Of a DNA stretch of 59,124 bases, positions 25,427-33,790 are shown piece by piece. The notes below the pieces were generated by a model that saw only the letters and a list, made by a program, of their open reading frames with translations, was not told the DNA's origin and did no database searches. The stretch comes from Myxococcales bacterium. Its GTDB lineage: Bacteria > Myxococcota_A > UBA9160 > SZUA-336. Numbering within the stretch: the first letter of the stretch is position 1; the number at the start of each line of letters is the position of its first letter. The DNA lies in the NCBI GenBank assembly GCA_013215565.1, contig JABSQV010000011.1, positions 1-59,124 on the forward strand. The letters are read 5' to 3'. Position numbers and translations under genes: made by a program.

Positions 25427-27073
25427 TCAGGAGATCTGGACCAGCGCTCCCGCAGGCTTCTCGCTGAGGTCGGCGTAGAAGTCGTTGCCCTTGTCATCGA
25501 TCACGATGAAGGCCGGAAAGTCCTCGACCTCGATCTGCCAGACCGCTTCCATGCCGAGGTCCTCGAACTCGAGCACGTCGACCTTGCGGATCGAGTGCTG
25601 TGCGAGTTGCGCCGCGGGACCCCCGATCGATCCCAGGTAGAAGCCCCCGAATTTTGCACAGGCTTCGCGCACGGAGCGCGAGCGGTTTCCCTTGGCGAGC
25701 ATGACCAGGCTCGCGCCGTGGCTCTGGAACAGTTCCACGTAGGAATCCATGCGTCCCGCCGTCGTCGGGCCGAACGACCCCGATGCGTGCCCCTCGGGCC
25801 GCTTGGCGGGTCCAGCGTAGTAGACCATCCGTTGCTTCAGGTAGTCGGGAAGTTCCTGCCCCGCATCCAGCCGCTGCTTCAAGCGCGCGTGCGCGATGTC
25901 GCGCGCCACGACCATGGGCCCGCTGAGTGACAGGCGCGTGGCGACCGGGTGGCGCGAGAGTTCTTGCAGGATTTCGTGCATCGGACGCCCGAGATCGATC
26001 CGGACCACCTCGCTGCCGAGTTCTAGCTCGGTGACTTCGGGAAGAAAGCGTGCGGGATTGCGTTCGAGTTCCTCGATGAAGACGCCCTCCCGGTCGATCC
26101 GGGCCAGGACCTGGCGGTCGGCCGAGCAGGAAACCCCGAGCCCCACCGGGCAGGATGCGCCGTGCCGCGGCAGCCGGATCACGCGCACGTCGTGGGCGAA
26201 ATACTTGCCCCCGAACTGGGCCCCGATCCCGGTTTCGTTGCAGAGCTTGTGGATCTGCTCTTCGAGTTCCGGATCCCGGAACGCGCGCCCGAGTTCGTTT
26301 CCCGAGGTCGGCAGAGAATCCAGGTAGCGGGCGCTCGCGAGCTTGGTCGTCTCGAGCGTCATCTCGGCCGAGGTCCCGCCGACGACCAGGGCCAGGTGGT
26401 AGGGCGGGCAGGCAGAGGTGCCGATCGTACGGATCTTCTCGGCCACGAAGCCGAGCAGTGACTCGGGGTTCAGGAGCGCGCGCGTCTCCTGGTAGAGGAA
26501 CGTCTTGTTCGCGGAACCGCCGCCCTTGGCCAGGAACAGGAACCGGTATTCGTCCCCGGGCTCCGCGTAGATCTCGATCTGGGCGGGCAGGTTCGTGCGC
26601 GTGTTCTGTTCGGCGTACATGTCGAGCGGCGCCATCTGCGAGTAGCGCAGGTTGTTCTCCTGGTACGCGCGGTAGATCCCCTTCGAGAGGCTCTCGGCGT
26701 CGTTGCCCGAGGTGAAGACCCGCTGCCCCTTGTGCGCGATCACGATCGCGGTGCCCGTGTCCTGGCAGCCCGGCAGCACTCTCCCGGCGGCGATGTTCGC
26801 GTTCTTGAGCAGTTCGAGCGCCACGAAGCGGTCGTTTTCCGACGCCTCCGGGTCGTCGAGAATCTTGCGCAGTTGCGCCAGGTGCCCGGGCCGCAGCAGG
26901 TGCGCGGTGTCGCTCATGGCTTCGAACGCGAGCCGCTCGAGCACTTCGGGCTCCAGCTTGAGCATCGGCCGGCCCTCGAACTCGCCGAGCGAGATGCCAT
27001 CGCTGCCGAGCTTCCGATAGGCCGTCTCGTCGGCGCCGAGTTCGAAGATCTCTTGGTAGTGAAATTCGCTCAC
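25427..27073 (-). CDS. fumA: Fumarate hydratase, class I
   Basis: 548 aa, [4Fe-4S]-dependent hydration of fumarate to malate in the citric-acid cycle. The three cluster cysteines correspond to E. coli FumA C105, C224 and C318: C103 in LPGCQDTGT, the Cys in TSACPPYH and the Cys in [11 protein letters not shown]. The [18 protein letters not shown] block and the C-terminal beta-domain ([15 protein letters not shown]) are intact. I take the GTG at 27073, which has GGAGG 8 nt upstream on the minus strand; the frame stays open beyond it but the extension is low-complexity. Class I fumarases are oxygen-labile, in keeping with korAB nearby. TATGCT at 27099-27094 may be its -10. Confidence 0.95.
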   Translation of the reverse strand: MSEFHYQEIFELGADETAYRKLGSDGISLGEFEGRPMLKLEPEVLERLAFEAMSDTAHLLRPGHLAQLRKILDDPEASENDRFVALELLKNANIAAGRVLPGCQDTGTAIVIAHKGQRVFTSGNDAESLSKGIYRAYQENNLRYSQMAPLDMYAEQNTRTNLPAQIEIYAEPGDEYRFLFLAKGGGSANKTFLYQETRALLNPESLLGFVAEKIRTIGTSACPPYHLALVVGGTSAEMTLETTKLASARYLDSLPTSGNELGRAFRDPELEEQIHKLCNETGIGAQFGGKYFAHDVRVIRLPRHGASCPVGLGVSCSADRQVLARIDREGVFIEELERNPARFLPEVTELELGSEVVRIDLGRPMHEILQELSRHPVATRLSLSGPMVVARDIAHARLKQRLDAGQELPDYLKQRMVYYAGPAKRPEGHASGSFGPTTAGRMDSYVELFQSHGASLVMLAKGNRSRSVREACAKFGGFYLGSIGGPAAQLAQHSIRKVDVLEFEDLGMEAVWQIEVEDFPAFIVIDDKGNDFYADLSEKPAGALVQIS

Positions 27074-27254
27074 CCGCGGACCTCCATAAGCGCAGCATAA
27101 CCCGCCCGCTGCCCCTGGGCTTGCCGCCTCGCGATCGGTCGATGCGCGCGCGCGCGGGCCGGTCGGCGCGCGAACTGCCGGCTCCCGGGCGTGGGCTCGT
27201 GCAACCTTTCGGCCTGAGGCCGGTTTCAGGTGTTGAAAGAGGAGGTCTACCATC

Positions 27255-27569
27255 ATGCTTCGCACCGGAATTACACTCTTGGCCCTGTTTGGAATGCTCA
27301 GCCTGAGTTTCCCAGCTGCGGCAGCCGGTCCCATCGATCGGGTTCAGAAGAATCAACGGGCTCGGATCCAGCAGGGGGTCCAGAGCGGTGAACTCACCCG
27401 CGTCGAAACGCGCCGACTCACGCACGAGCAGGTGCGCGTCGAACGCATGCAGCGCCGCGCGTTGAAGGACGGCAAGCTGTCCCGCGGAGAGAAGGCGCGG
27501 CTCGGACGCGCCCATTCTCGCGCGGACCGTCACATCTACCGCGCCAAGCACAACCGGCGTTCCCGCTAG
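27255..27569 (+). CDS. Small exported basic protein
   Basis: 104 aa. A signal peptide (residues 1-23, ending FPAAAAG) is followed by a strongly basic, helical mature part ([45 protein letters not shown]) with two D/E-rich turns reminiscent of EF-hand-like L-T/L-S repeats; no Cys is present. Similar small proteins are common in proteobacteria but unassigned. GAGGAGG at 27239-27245 is an excellent ribosome-binding site. It is followed by a long hairpin. Likely periplasmic; function unknown. Confidence 0.75.
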   Translation: MLRTGITLLALFGMLSLSFPAAAAGPIDRVQKNQRARIQQGVQSGELTRVETRRLTHEQVRVERMQRRALKDGKLSRGEKARLGRAHSRADRHIYRAKHNRRSR

Positions 27570-27584
27570 CACCCGAGCTCCCAA

Positions 27585-27654
27585 GGCCGGCGCTTCCGTC
27601 CGTCACGCGCGACGCCCAGGCAACCCGTCGCGCGTCCCGAACGGAAGCGCCGGC
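27585..27654 (+). terminator. Long two-part inverted repeat after the small exported-protein gene
   Basis: Outer arms GCCGGCGCTTCCGT (27585-27598) and ACGGAAGCGCCGGC (27641-27654) are a perfect 14-bp inverted repeat; inner arms ACGCGCGACG (27605-27614) and CGTCGCGCGT (27626-27635) are a perfect 10-bp repeat, separated by a 6x5 internal loop, with an 11-nt apical loop. It begins 15 bp after a stop codon. There is no T-run. It may be a terminator, an mRNA-stabilising structure or a REP-like element. Confidence 0.65.
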
Positions 27655-27685
27655 CGCACGCCTTCCCGCTGACCCCGATCAGCTT

Positions 27686-27706
27686 CACCCCGGGGTCTCC
27701 GGGGTG
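27686..27706. terminator. Second hairpin in the same intergenic stretch
   Basis: CACCCCGG (27686-27693) pairs perfectly with CCGGGGTG (27699-27706) around the 5-nt loop GGTCT. No T-run. Confidence 0.45.
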
Positions 27707-27879
27707 CGCTTCGCGCCCGCGCGTGACGGTCTGCGTCCGGTCCCGTGGAACTATCCCGCCTGCTCCGATAGAGTGACCGGCTGCGAGCCCGAAGACCGGA
27801 ACCGCCCCGAGAACACCGTGACGGCATTCCAGACTCGCTCGGATGAACCCAGGAGTGGTGTGGGCGTGAGGAGGAAGCG

Positions 27880-30735
27880 TTGAGGGCCGTCTTCCTGCTG
27901 TATGCGCTCTCCGGCTTCGTGAGCCTCGGATATCAGGTCGCCTGGTACCGCATCTACGTAGATCGATTCGGCTCCACGAATCTGACCTTCGTACTCGTAC
28001 TATGCAGCTTCATCGGCGGTCTGGGTGCGGGCGCGCTGATCAGCCGACGTCTGACGGATCGTCTTCGCAGCCTGGGCCTCGTCGACGGGCTGCGCGCCTA
28101 CGGCGCGCTCGAGATCTGCGTGACCGCCTCGATCCTGTTGACCGGGCTGGCCGGACTGATTCCGGCCGACACCTGGGGCGTATTCCCATACCAGCTGAGC
28201 GACGGAATCTACACGCAGACCTGGTCCTACCAGTTCTCCGAGTTCGCGATCGCGGCCGGAACCGTGTTCGTTCCGTGCTTGTTCATGGGCGCCACCTTTC
28301 CGCTGCTCTGCGACGTGTACCGGGGGCAATCGGGTGCGGACTCGTTCCCGTCCGCGCTCTACGCGTGGAACACGTTTGGGGCGGCCAGCGCCGTGCTCGT
28401 CTGCCAGTTCGTGCTGCTCCCCTCGATCGGCCACGACCGCACACTCTGGCTGATGGCCGGCTTGAACCTGTTGATCGGATCATTCTTCCTGCTCCGGGGA
28501 GGCGCCCCGGCGCGGCCGGAAGCGTCAGCAGAGCCGACCGCGCCGGCCGGTGTGCCGATCGGCCCGAAGAGCGTGCTGCTGACCGCTGCCGTGCTGGGCG
28601 GCTTCCTGACCGGGGCGCTCGAGGGAGACGCATTCAAGCGGATCAACTTCATCGCCGGGAACTCGTCGATGGCGCTGCCGCTGATCTCGTTCTGGGCGAT
28701 CCTCGGGATCTTCCTCGGGAGCGCGACGGTGCGCGCGCTCCCGGCGCTCCGACTCACGCACATCAAGATTGCGTTCGTCCTGGCGGCGGTTCTGTACGCG
28801 GGCGTCTGGTACTACATCAACCCGATCATCGATTGGCTCCTGGTCCGGTCGCTGGCCGGACTGGCGGGGGGCGTTGAGGTGGCGTTCCCGGCCGACATGG
28901 CCTCGCTGCTGGCGGTCGTCGGGTTGATGATCTTTCCACCGTTCCTGCTGATCTCCCTCCTGCTCCCCTACGTCTGCAACCGGATCCAGGGGCAGCGCCG
29001 GCACCTCGGACTGGCCTACGGACTGAACACGCTGGCCTTCTGCGTCGGAACCGTCGCCTTCACCTGGATCGCGCCGCTGGTGAGCGTGTTTTACTCCATG
29101 AAGCTCGCGATGCTGCTCCTCGGCCTCGGCGCCCTCTACCTGATCGCGATCTCGGAGCGGCGGCCGGTTCCGAGTTGGGCTCCGCTGGTCGGAGTGTGCG
29201 CGCTTGCGGTGGCCGCGTTTTTGATCCCGAGAGGCTTCGATGCGAGCTACGTCAATCCGGGCAGTCCCGCCGCCCGCTTCCCGGTCCGTGCGCTGAAGAG
29301 CAACGGCGCCCACACCACCTACGTCGTGGCGTCTCCGCAGGGGGACATCCTGTTCTTCGACAACCACGCGATGTCTGCGGCCGTGATGGCCGGGCAGATC
29401 TACATGCGCCTGCATGCGCACTTCCCGCTACTGGCGCAGAAGAATCCGTCTCGCGCGCTCCTGATCGGCTTCGGGGTTGGAAACACGGCCTCTGCCATCG
29501 CTGCGCACGATACGATCCGGACGCTCGACGTCGTCGAACTGAACACCAACGTCATCGAGACGGCGCCGGAGTTCGAACGGACGAACGGGAACGTCCAACT
29601 CGATCCCCGCGTGCGTTTCATCCTCGACGACGGCCGGAACTTCCTCAGCCATACCGACGCGACCTACGACCTGATCACGAGCGAGCCGCCGCCGCCGATG
29701 CGGACGGGCATCTACCGGCTCTACTCGAAGGAGTATTACGAGCAGGTGCTGGCCCACCTGAGCCCCGGGGGAATGATGTCCCAGTGGGTGCCGATCGATC
29801 AGATGCCGCCACAGGCGGTCGACCTGGTCGTGCGCACCTTCGTCGACGTGTTTCCCTACTCGCTGCTGCTCGCGGGATACCGGGAGCAGTTCATCCTGGT
29901 GGGGAGTCCATCGCCGATCGAACTCGGGACCTTCGAGGAGAGGTTCGGCGAGTCGAAGGCCGTGGTCGCCGATCTGCGGCGGATCCTGATCCGCAGCCCG
30001 CTCTCGCTGGTCGCCCGCGTGGTCAAAGGTCACGAGCAACTCCGCCGCGAGTACCGGGAGGGACGCCTGATCAGCGATCAGCACAACGATCTCTCGCACC
30101 TGTTCGTGAGTCCGCTCGAGCCCTCGCAGATCAGCTACGACCCGTTCGAGGTGCTCGACGACATCGGCGCCGAGAAGTTCGAGATGGCCGACCGCCTGAA
30201 AGCCGTCGTCACCCACCAGGGACGGCTCCGCTACCATGTCCGCGGCTTCCCCGCCGGCTCGCTGGCGAGCGTCCGCGACAGCGACCGGGCGGGTTCCGTC
30301 CAACTGGCCGGCGTCGACTGGCGGGGGCTGGACCGGATACTCGCAGCGGCCGAGAGCCTGCGCGCGGCCGGGCGCGAGGCGGACGCGCTCGCGCTGCTGA
30401 GCCGCGCCGTCGCGGTCGCCCCGGAGCAGCCGGACCTCCTGCTGGTGATCGCACAGCTCCAGTTCCGTGCTAGGCAGCCACAGGCCGCACTCGAGCCAAT
30501 CCGCCGTTTCCAGGCGATCGAGCCCGAGGAACCGATCGGCTTCGTCCTCGAGGGCCTGGCGCTGATCGACACCGGCCGCTCCCAGCAGGCGATTCCCCCG
30601 CTCGAGCGCGCACTCGAACTGGACCCGTCCGACAAGAGCGCGGCCGCGCTGCTCGCCAAAGCGCGTGCCCGGGCGGGCTCGGCCGGATCGGCCGGGACCG
30701 AGAACGCAGAGAACACGCCCGAGCCCTCACCCTAA
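27880..30735 (+). CDS. Spermidine-synthase-like membrane protein with TPR tail
   Basis: 951 aa in three parts. Residues ~1-450 form about 12 transmembrane helices starting with AVFLLYALSGFVSLGYQVAW, typical of membrane-bound spermine/spermidine-synthase-like proteins. Residues ~490-720 are a Rossmann aminopropyl/methyltransferase-like domain: ALLIGFGVGNTASA, DVVELN, DDGRNFL and YDLITSEPPPPMRTGIYRLYS. Residues ~820-930 contain tetratricopeptide-type helices (ADALALLSRAVAVAPEQPD; RALELDPSDKSA). Polyamine synthesis is not implied: the equivalent of the catalytic D-x-x-D is replaced by S-E-P. TTG start with GAGGAGG at 27869-27875. Substrate unknown. It is a single-gene unit between a hairpin and tRNA-Glu. 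Confidence 0.8.
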   Translation: MRAVFLLYALSGFVSLGYQVAWYRIYVDRFGSTNLTFVLVLCSFIGGLGAGALISRRLTDRLRSLGLVDGLRAYGALEICVTASILLTGLAGLIPADTWGVFPYQLSDGIYTQTWSYQFSEFAIAAGTVFVPCLFMGATFPLLCDVYRGQSGADSFPSALYAWNTFGAASAVLVCQFVLLPSIGHDRTLWLMAGLNLLIGSFFLLRGGAPARPEASAEPTAPAGVPIGPKSVLLTAAVLGGFLTGALEGDAFKRINFIAGNSSMALPLISFWAILGIFLGSATVRALPALRLTHIKIAFVLAAVLYAGVWYYINPIIDWLLVRSLAGLAGGVEVAFPADMASLLAVVGLMIFPPFLLISLLLPYVCNRIQGQRRHLGLAYGLNTLAFCVGTVAFTWIAPLVSVFYSMKLAMLLLGLGALYLIAISERRPVPSWAPLVGVCALAVAAFLIPRGFDASYVNPGSPAARFPVRALKSNGAHTTYVVASPQGDILFFDNHAMSAAVMAGQIYMRLHAHFPLLAQKNPSRALLIGFGVGNTASAIAAHDTIRTLDVVELNTNVIETAPEFERTNGNVQLDPRVRFILDDGRNFLSHTDATYDLITSEPPPPMRTGIYRLYSKEYYEQVLAHLSPGGMMSQWVPIDQMPPQAVDLVVRTFVDVFPYSLLLAGYREQFILVGSPSPIELGTFEERFGESKAVVADLRRILIRSPLSLVARVVKGHEQLRREYREGRLISDQHNDLSHLFVSPLEPSQISYDPFEVLDDIGAEKFEMADRLKAVVTHQGRLRYHVRGFPAGSLASVRDSDRAGSVQLAGVDWRGLDRILAAAESLRAAGREADALALLSRAVAVAPEQPDLLLVIAQLQFRARQPQAALEPIRRFQAIEPEEPIGFVLEGLALIDTGRSQQAIPPLERALELDPSDKSAAALLAKARARAGSAGSAGTENAENTPEPSP

Positions 30736-30869
30736 CGCGCGACTGCGGGGTCAAGCGGAAGTTCGTTGCGCTGTGCGTGACGGCGAGGCCCGCGTCTCGA
30801 CGCTGGCGACTGCGTTCAACCACTGCGGCGTCTGATCTCGACGAGAACCGGGAAACACTTCGCGGCGGC

Positions 30870-30945
30870 TGGTGATCCCAACGGGATTTGAACCCGTGTC
30901 TCCAGGGTGAGAACCTGGTATCCTAGGCCTCTAGACGATGGGATC
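30870..30945 (-). tRNA. tRNA-Glu(CTC)
   Basis: 76 nt including an encoded CCA. Acceptor arms GATCCCA and TGGGATC pair perfectly; the anticodon stem CCAGG/CCTGG closes loop TTCTCAC with anticodon CTC; the T-arm has GTTCAAAT. It is the only feature between two protein genes and has its own promoter at 30960-30988. Confidence 0.95.
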
Positions 30946-30959
30946 GGGAAGGGGCGCGC

Positions 30960-30988
30960 AAGTTAGTGTCCGGCCGGTCGCGTGTCAA
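30960..30988 (-). promoter_or_regulatory. Promoter of tRNA-Glu
   Basis: Minus strand: TTGACA (30988-30983), 17-nt spacer, TAACTT (30965-30960). Transcription would begin about 7 nt before the tRNA 5' end. It shares GTTGACACGC and TAACT with the rpsT promoter. Confidence 0.7.
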
Positions 30989-31034
30989 CGAGGCCGACTG
31001 CGCGGTCTCGCGGGTCCCCGAGGGGCTTAAATCA

Positions 31035-31066
31035 GAAACCCCCGACGAGGCATCGCCGGGGGTTTC
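31035..31066. terminator. Strong hairpin terminator, probably bidirectional
   Basis: GAAACCCCCG (31035-31044) and CGGGGGTTTC (31057-31066) make a perfect 10-bp stem with a 12-nt loop. On the minus strand it follows the basic-protein gene (stop at 31089) and is followed by TGATTT; it also separates that gene from tRNA-Glu. Confidence 0.75.
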
Positions 31067-31088
31067 GGATCCGAAGCGGGTTGCCGGG

Positions 31089-31409
31089 TCAGGCAGCCCG
31101 CCGCGTCTTGCGCGTTCTTCGAGCCGTGGTGCGCCGCTTTGCGGTGAGCCCGCGGGCGGTCGGCCGACGTCGTGCGACGGTCCGGCGCTTGTTCGTCCGG
31201 GAGACCGAAGACTTGGTCTTGCGGCTGCCCGACTTGAACGACTTCTCGATGCGCGCGCACGCGTCCGCGGAAGTCTTGAAGGAACCGCGCAGCAGCTGGT
31301 GGAGCTTCGCGTCCTTCGGGTAGTGGCTGGCCACATGGTTGGCGAGCATCCGGAATGCCCGGGTGTGCGAACTCATGAACCACTTGCTCTTGGCGATTGC
31401 GATGTTCAT
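31089..31409 (-). CDS. Basic protein with histone-H1-like tail
   Basis: 106 aa. Residues 1-65 are a compact, basic, helical N-terminal part (SKWFMSSHTRAFRMLANHVA; DAKLHQLLRGSFKTSADA). Residues ~66-106 are almost only Arg, Lys, Thr and Ala (RTVARRRPTARG; AKRRTTARRTRKTRRAA), like the tails of bacterial histone-H1-like and AlgP-type DNA-binding proteins. Probably nucleoid-associated, but this rests on composition, not on recognised family residues. ATG at 31409 has GAGAGGA 6 nt upstream; the stop is followed by a clear terminator, so it is a monocistronic gene. Confidence 0.65.
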   Translation of the reverse strand: MNIAIAKSKWFMSSHTRAFRMLANHVASHYPKDAKLHQLLRGSFKTSADACARIEKSFKSGSRKTKSSVSRTNKRRTVARRRPTARGLTAKRRTTARRTRKTRRAA

Positions 31410-31647
31410 TGCGTTTCCTCTCGGGCCGTTTCATGCCCTTGCCCTTCTTCGGATGCAGTTGCGTCGAGCGTTAGCGATTCCGGCGGCGTGCAAACGCCGC
31501 CGCTTAGTGGTACAGGATCCGGCGTGGCGTCGGGGTCCGGCCCGGGCAGCAATGGCTGCCGCAGATCGGCGGCAGAAGTGGCTGCAGATCGCGAGGATGG
31601 ACCTCGCGGCTGCGGGTGCCTGAGGCGGGGTGGCCGAGGAGAGCGCG

Positions 31648-32433
31648 ATGTCGGACGAACCAGCACAGCCGATCACGGGTCTGCGGCCCGGGGACATCCC
31701 CGAGCACGTGTTCGTCGTTGGAGATCCCGCGCGCGTGGGGCGGATCTCGCGCGGCTGGTCGAGTTGTCGCGAGGTCTGCAACGTCCGTGAATTCCGAATC
31801 GTGGTGGGGGTGTGCGAGGGCGTCGAACTGGCCGCGGCCTCGGGCGGGGTCGGTGCGCCCGGTACCGCGATTCTGATCGAAGAACTCGCGAAGCTCGGGG
31901 CCCGGACCTTTCTTCGGGTCGGAAACAGCGGGGGGCTGGCGCCCGATCTGGAACTGGGCGACCTGGTGATCACGACCGGCGCGGTTCGCGACGATGGGAC
32001 CTCGCGCAGCTACGTCATTCCCGAGTACCCGGCGGTTGCCGACCACGGGATCGTCGCGGCCCTGGTCGCATCGGCGCGCGAGCGCGGGCTTCGCTTTTCG
32101 ACCGGCATCACCTGGTCGCTCGACGCCTTCTACGCCCGCAACGCCGTGGTCGCGAGCGACGGATCGCTCAGCTCGATGAGCGTGGGCGGGTACTGGCCCT
32201 CGCACTTCGAGCCGCGCATTCGCGACATGCAGGCCGCGGGCGTCAAGAACTGCGAGATGGAGAGCGGCGCGCTGCTCACGCTGGCGGGGCTGTTCGGGCT
32301 CCGGGCCGGCTGTATCTGCGTGGTGTCGGACCGCACCCCCTGGCCCGGTCCCTCCGAGATCGCGATCGACCGCAACATGGATGCGTGTATCGAGGTCGCG
32401 ACCGACGCGATGCTGCGCATTCTGAAGCCTTGA
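31648..32433 (+). CDS. Nucleoside phosphorylase (uridine/purine phosphorylase family)
   Basis: 261 aa; phosphorolysis of a nucleoside to the base and (deoxy)ribose-1-phosphate. Visible: V-V-G-D-P-A-R-V phosphate loop, SGGVGAPGTAI, R-V-G-N-S-G-G-L and N-C-E-M-E-S-G-A-L-L (ribose-binding Glu-Met-Glu), as in uridine phosphorylase-type enzymes. I chose the ATG at 31648, which has GAGGAGAG just upstream; a GTG at 31630 is an in-frame alternative. The stop overlaps the nagA TTG start, so the two are coupled. Base specificity cannot be read from the sequence. Confidence 0.85.
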   Translation: MSDEPAQPITGLRPGDIPEHVFVVGDPARVGRISRGWSSCREVCNVREFRIVVGVCEGVELAAASGGVGAPGTAILIEELAKLGARTFLRVGNSGGLAPDLELGDLVITTGAVRDDGTSRSYVIPEYPAVADHGIVAALVASARERGLRFSTGITWSLDAFYARNAVVASDGSLSSMSVGGYWPSHFEPRIRDMQAAGVKNCEMESGALLTLAGLFGLRAGCICVVSDRTPWPGPSEIAIDRNMDACIEVATDAMLRILKP

Positions 32434-33602
32434 GTTCTTTCTCGATCTGGGCGGCGGCCGCGCTGACGCCCGAGCGGGAGCTCGAGCGGGTCCGGCTCCG
32501 CATCGAGGGCGGCAAGATCGCCGAGCTCGAAGCCGGCTGTGCGCCCGGCCCGGGAGACCGCGTCTTCGAGAATGCGAAGCTCGCGCCGGGCCTGATCGAC
32601 CTGCAGGTGAACGGAGCCGTGGGCGCCGCCTATGCAACGGCCGATCCGCTGGAGCGCATACGCGCCACGCGCTTTCACCTCGAACACGGGACCACCAGCC
32701 TGCTCGCAACGCTGGTGTCGGCGCCGCTCGAGGCGCTATGTGCAGCGGCGGCGCGGCTGGCGCCCGAGGTCGACCCGGGCGGGCCGCTGCTCGGGATCCA
32801 CCTGGAGGGGCCGTTTCTGGCCCCGGAGAAGTCCGGCGCACACGCGCAAGCGGCGCTCTGCGATCCGACCGCGGCGCGGGTCGAGCAGTTGCTCGAAGCG
32901 GCGGGTCCGGGGCTTCGCATGCTGACCCTCGCACCCGAGCGGCCGGGTGCGCTCGAGGCGACCGAGCGGCTGGCCCGGGCGGGCGTGGTGGTGGCGGCCG
33001 GGCACTCGGTGGCGCGCCTGGATCAACTCCGGCGCGCGGTCGACCGCGGACTCTCCTTTGTCACCCACCTGGGGAATGCCTCGGACTGGCCCTCGCGGCC
33101 GGTCGACCCGGAGCTCGGCTTCCGGGTCAGCGAGCCGGGCCTGGTGGGCGGATTCATGCTCGAGCCGCGGCTGCGCGGAAGCCTGATCCTGGACGGCTTC
33201 CACCTTCACCCGGAACTCGCTGCGGCCCTGGTCGCGCTGCGCGGCGTCACCCAGTTGGCCCTGGTGAGCGACGCGACCCCGGCCGCCGGACAGCCCCCGG
33301 GCCACTACGAGCTCGGGGGCCTCGAGCTCCGGGTCCACGCCGAGGGCTACGCCACCAGCGGCCAGGGCCTCGCGGGCAGCCTGATTCCGCTGCTCGGGGC
33401 GGTTCGCACCGCGGTCGAGCGGTCGCCTCTGACACTGGCGCAGGCGCTCCGGATGGCGACGCTCACCCCGGCCGAAGTGATCGGGGTCGACACCCGCAAG
33501 GGCCGGCTCGAGGCCGGGTACGACGCCGATCTGCTGCTGCTCGGGCCGGCGCTCGAGCTGCTCGAGGTCTACCGAGCGGGCGAGCCGCTGGCGGCGCCCT
33601 GA
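32430..33602 (+). CDS. nagA: N-acetylglucosamine-6-phosphate deacetylase
   Basis: 390 aa amidohydrolase that converts GlcNAc-6-P to GlcN-6-P in amino-sugar and cell-wall recycling. Landmarks: LAPGLIDLQVNGA, metal-binding Glu in H-L-E-G-P-F-L, His in A-A-G-H-S, His in F-V-T-H-L-G-N-A, DGFHLHP and the catalytic Asp in V-S-D-A-T-P-A. The TTG at 32430 overlaps the phosphorylase stop (TTGA); upstream frame extension lies inside that gene. No nagB is adjacent. It could not be translated from an ATG because none is present before the fold begins. Confidence 0.9.
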   Translation: MSSFSIWAAAALTPERELERVRLRIEGGKIAELEAGCAPGPGDRVFENAKLAPGLIDLQVNGAVGAAYATADPLERIRATRFHLEHGTTSLLATLVSAPLEALCAAAARLAPEVDPGGPLLGIHLEGPFLAPEKSGAHAQAALCDPTAARVEQLLEAAGPGLRMLTLAPERPGALEATERLARAGVVVAAGHSVARLDQLRRAVDRGLSFVTHLGNASDWPSRPVDPELGFRVSEPGLVGGFMLEPRLRGSLILDGFHLHPELAAALVALRGVTQLALVSDATPAAGQPPGHYELGGLELRVHAEGYATSGQGLAGSLIPLLGAVRTAVERSPLTLAQALRMATLTPAEVIGVDTRKGRLEAGYDADLLLLGPALELLEVYRAGEPLAAP

Positions 33603-33658
33603 AACGTTCGCGCCGTCTACCAGTCGGCGCCCGACCGGCGCCTGGCCGGGGGCAGGCA

Positions 33659-33732
33659 TGGCTGGCGGGCTAGGATTCGAACCTAGATTAACGGGGCCAG
33701 AACCCGTCGTCCTACCATTGAACGACCCGCCA
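33659..33732 (-). tRNA. tRNA-Gln(CTG)
   Basis: 74 nt including encoded CCA. Acceptor TGGCGGG pairs with CCCGCCA; anticodon stem ACGGG/CCCGT closes loop TTCTGGC with anticodon CTG; T-loop GTTCGAAT. It lies on the same strand just downstream of gltX. Confidence 0.95.
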
Positions 33733-33743
33733 GCGGAGACGGG

Positions 33744-33771
33744 AGTATAAGTGCGGCATTGGTGGGAGCAA
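33744..33771 (-). promoter_or_regulatory. Promoter of tRNA-Gln
   Basis: Minus strand: TTGCTC (33771-33766), 16-nt spacer, TATACT (33749-33744). The predicted start is about 5 nt before the tRNA 5' end. It lies in the 58-bp gap after gltX. Confidence 0.5.
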
Positions 33772-33790
33772 TCCCGCCGGTCGCTCGTGG

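Larger units (their letters stand above)
27570..27879. other. 310-bp intergenic stretch with two strong hairpins
   Basis: No credible gene is seen. The stretch holds the long double-stem hairpin at 27585-27654 and a second at 27686-27706, and must also contain the promoter of the downstream spermidine-synthase-like gene, for which I see no near-consensus pair. Confidence 0.5.
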
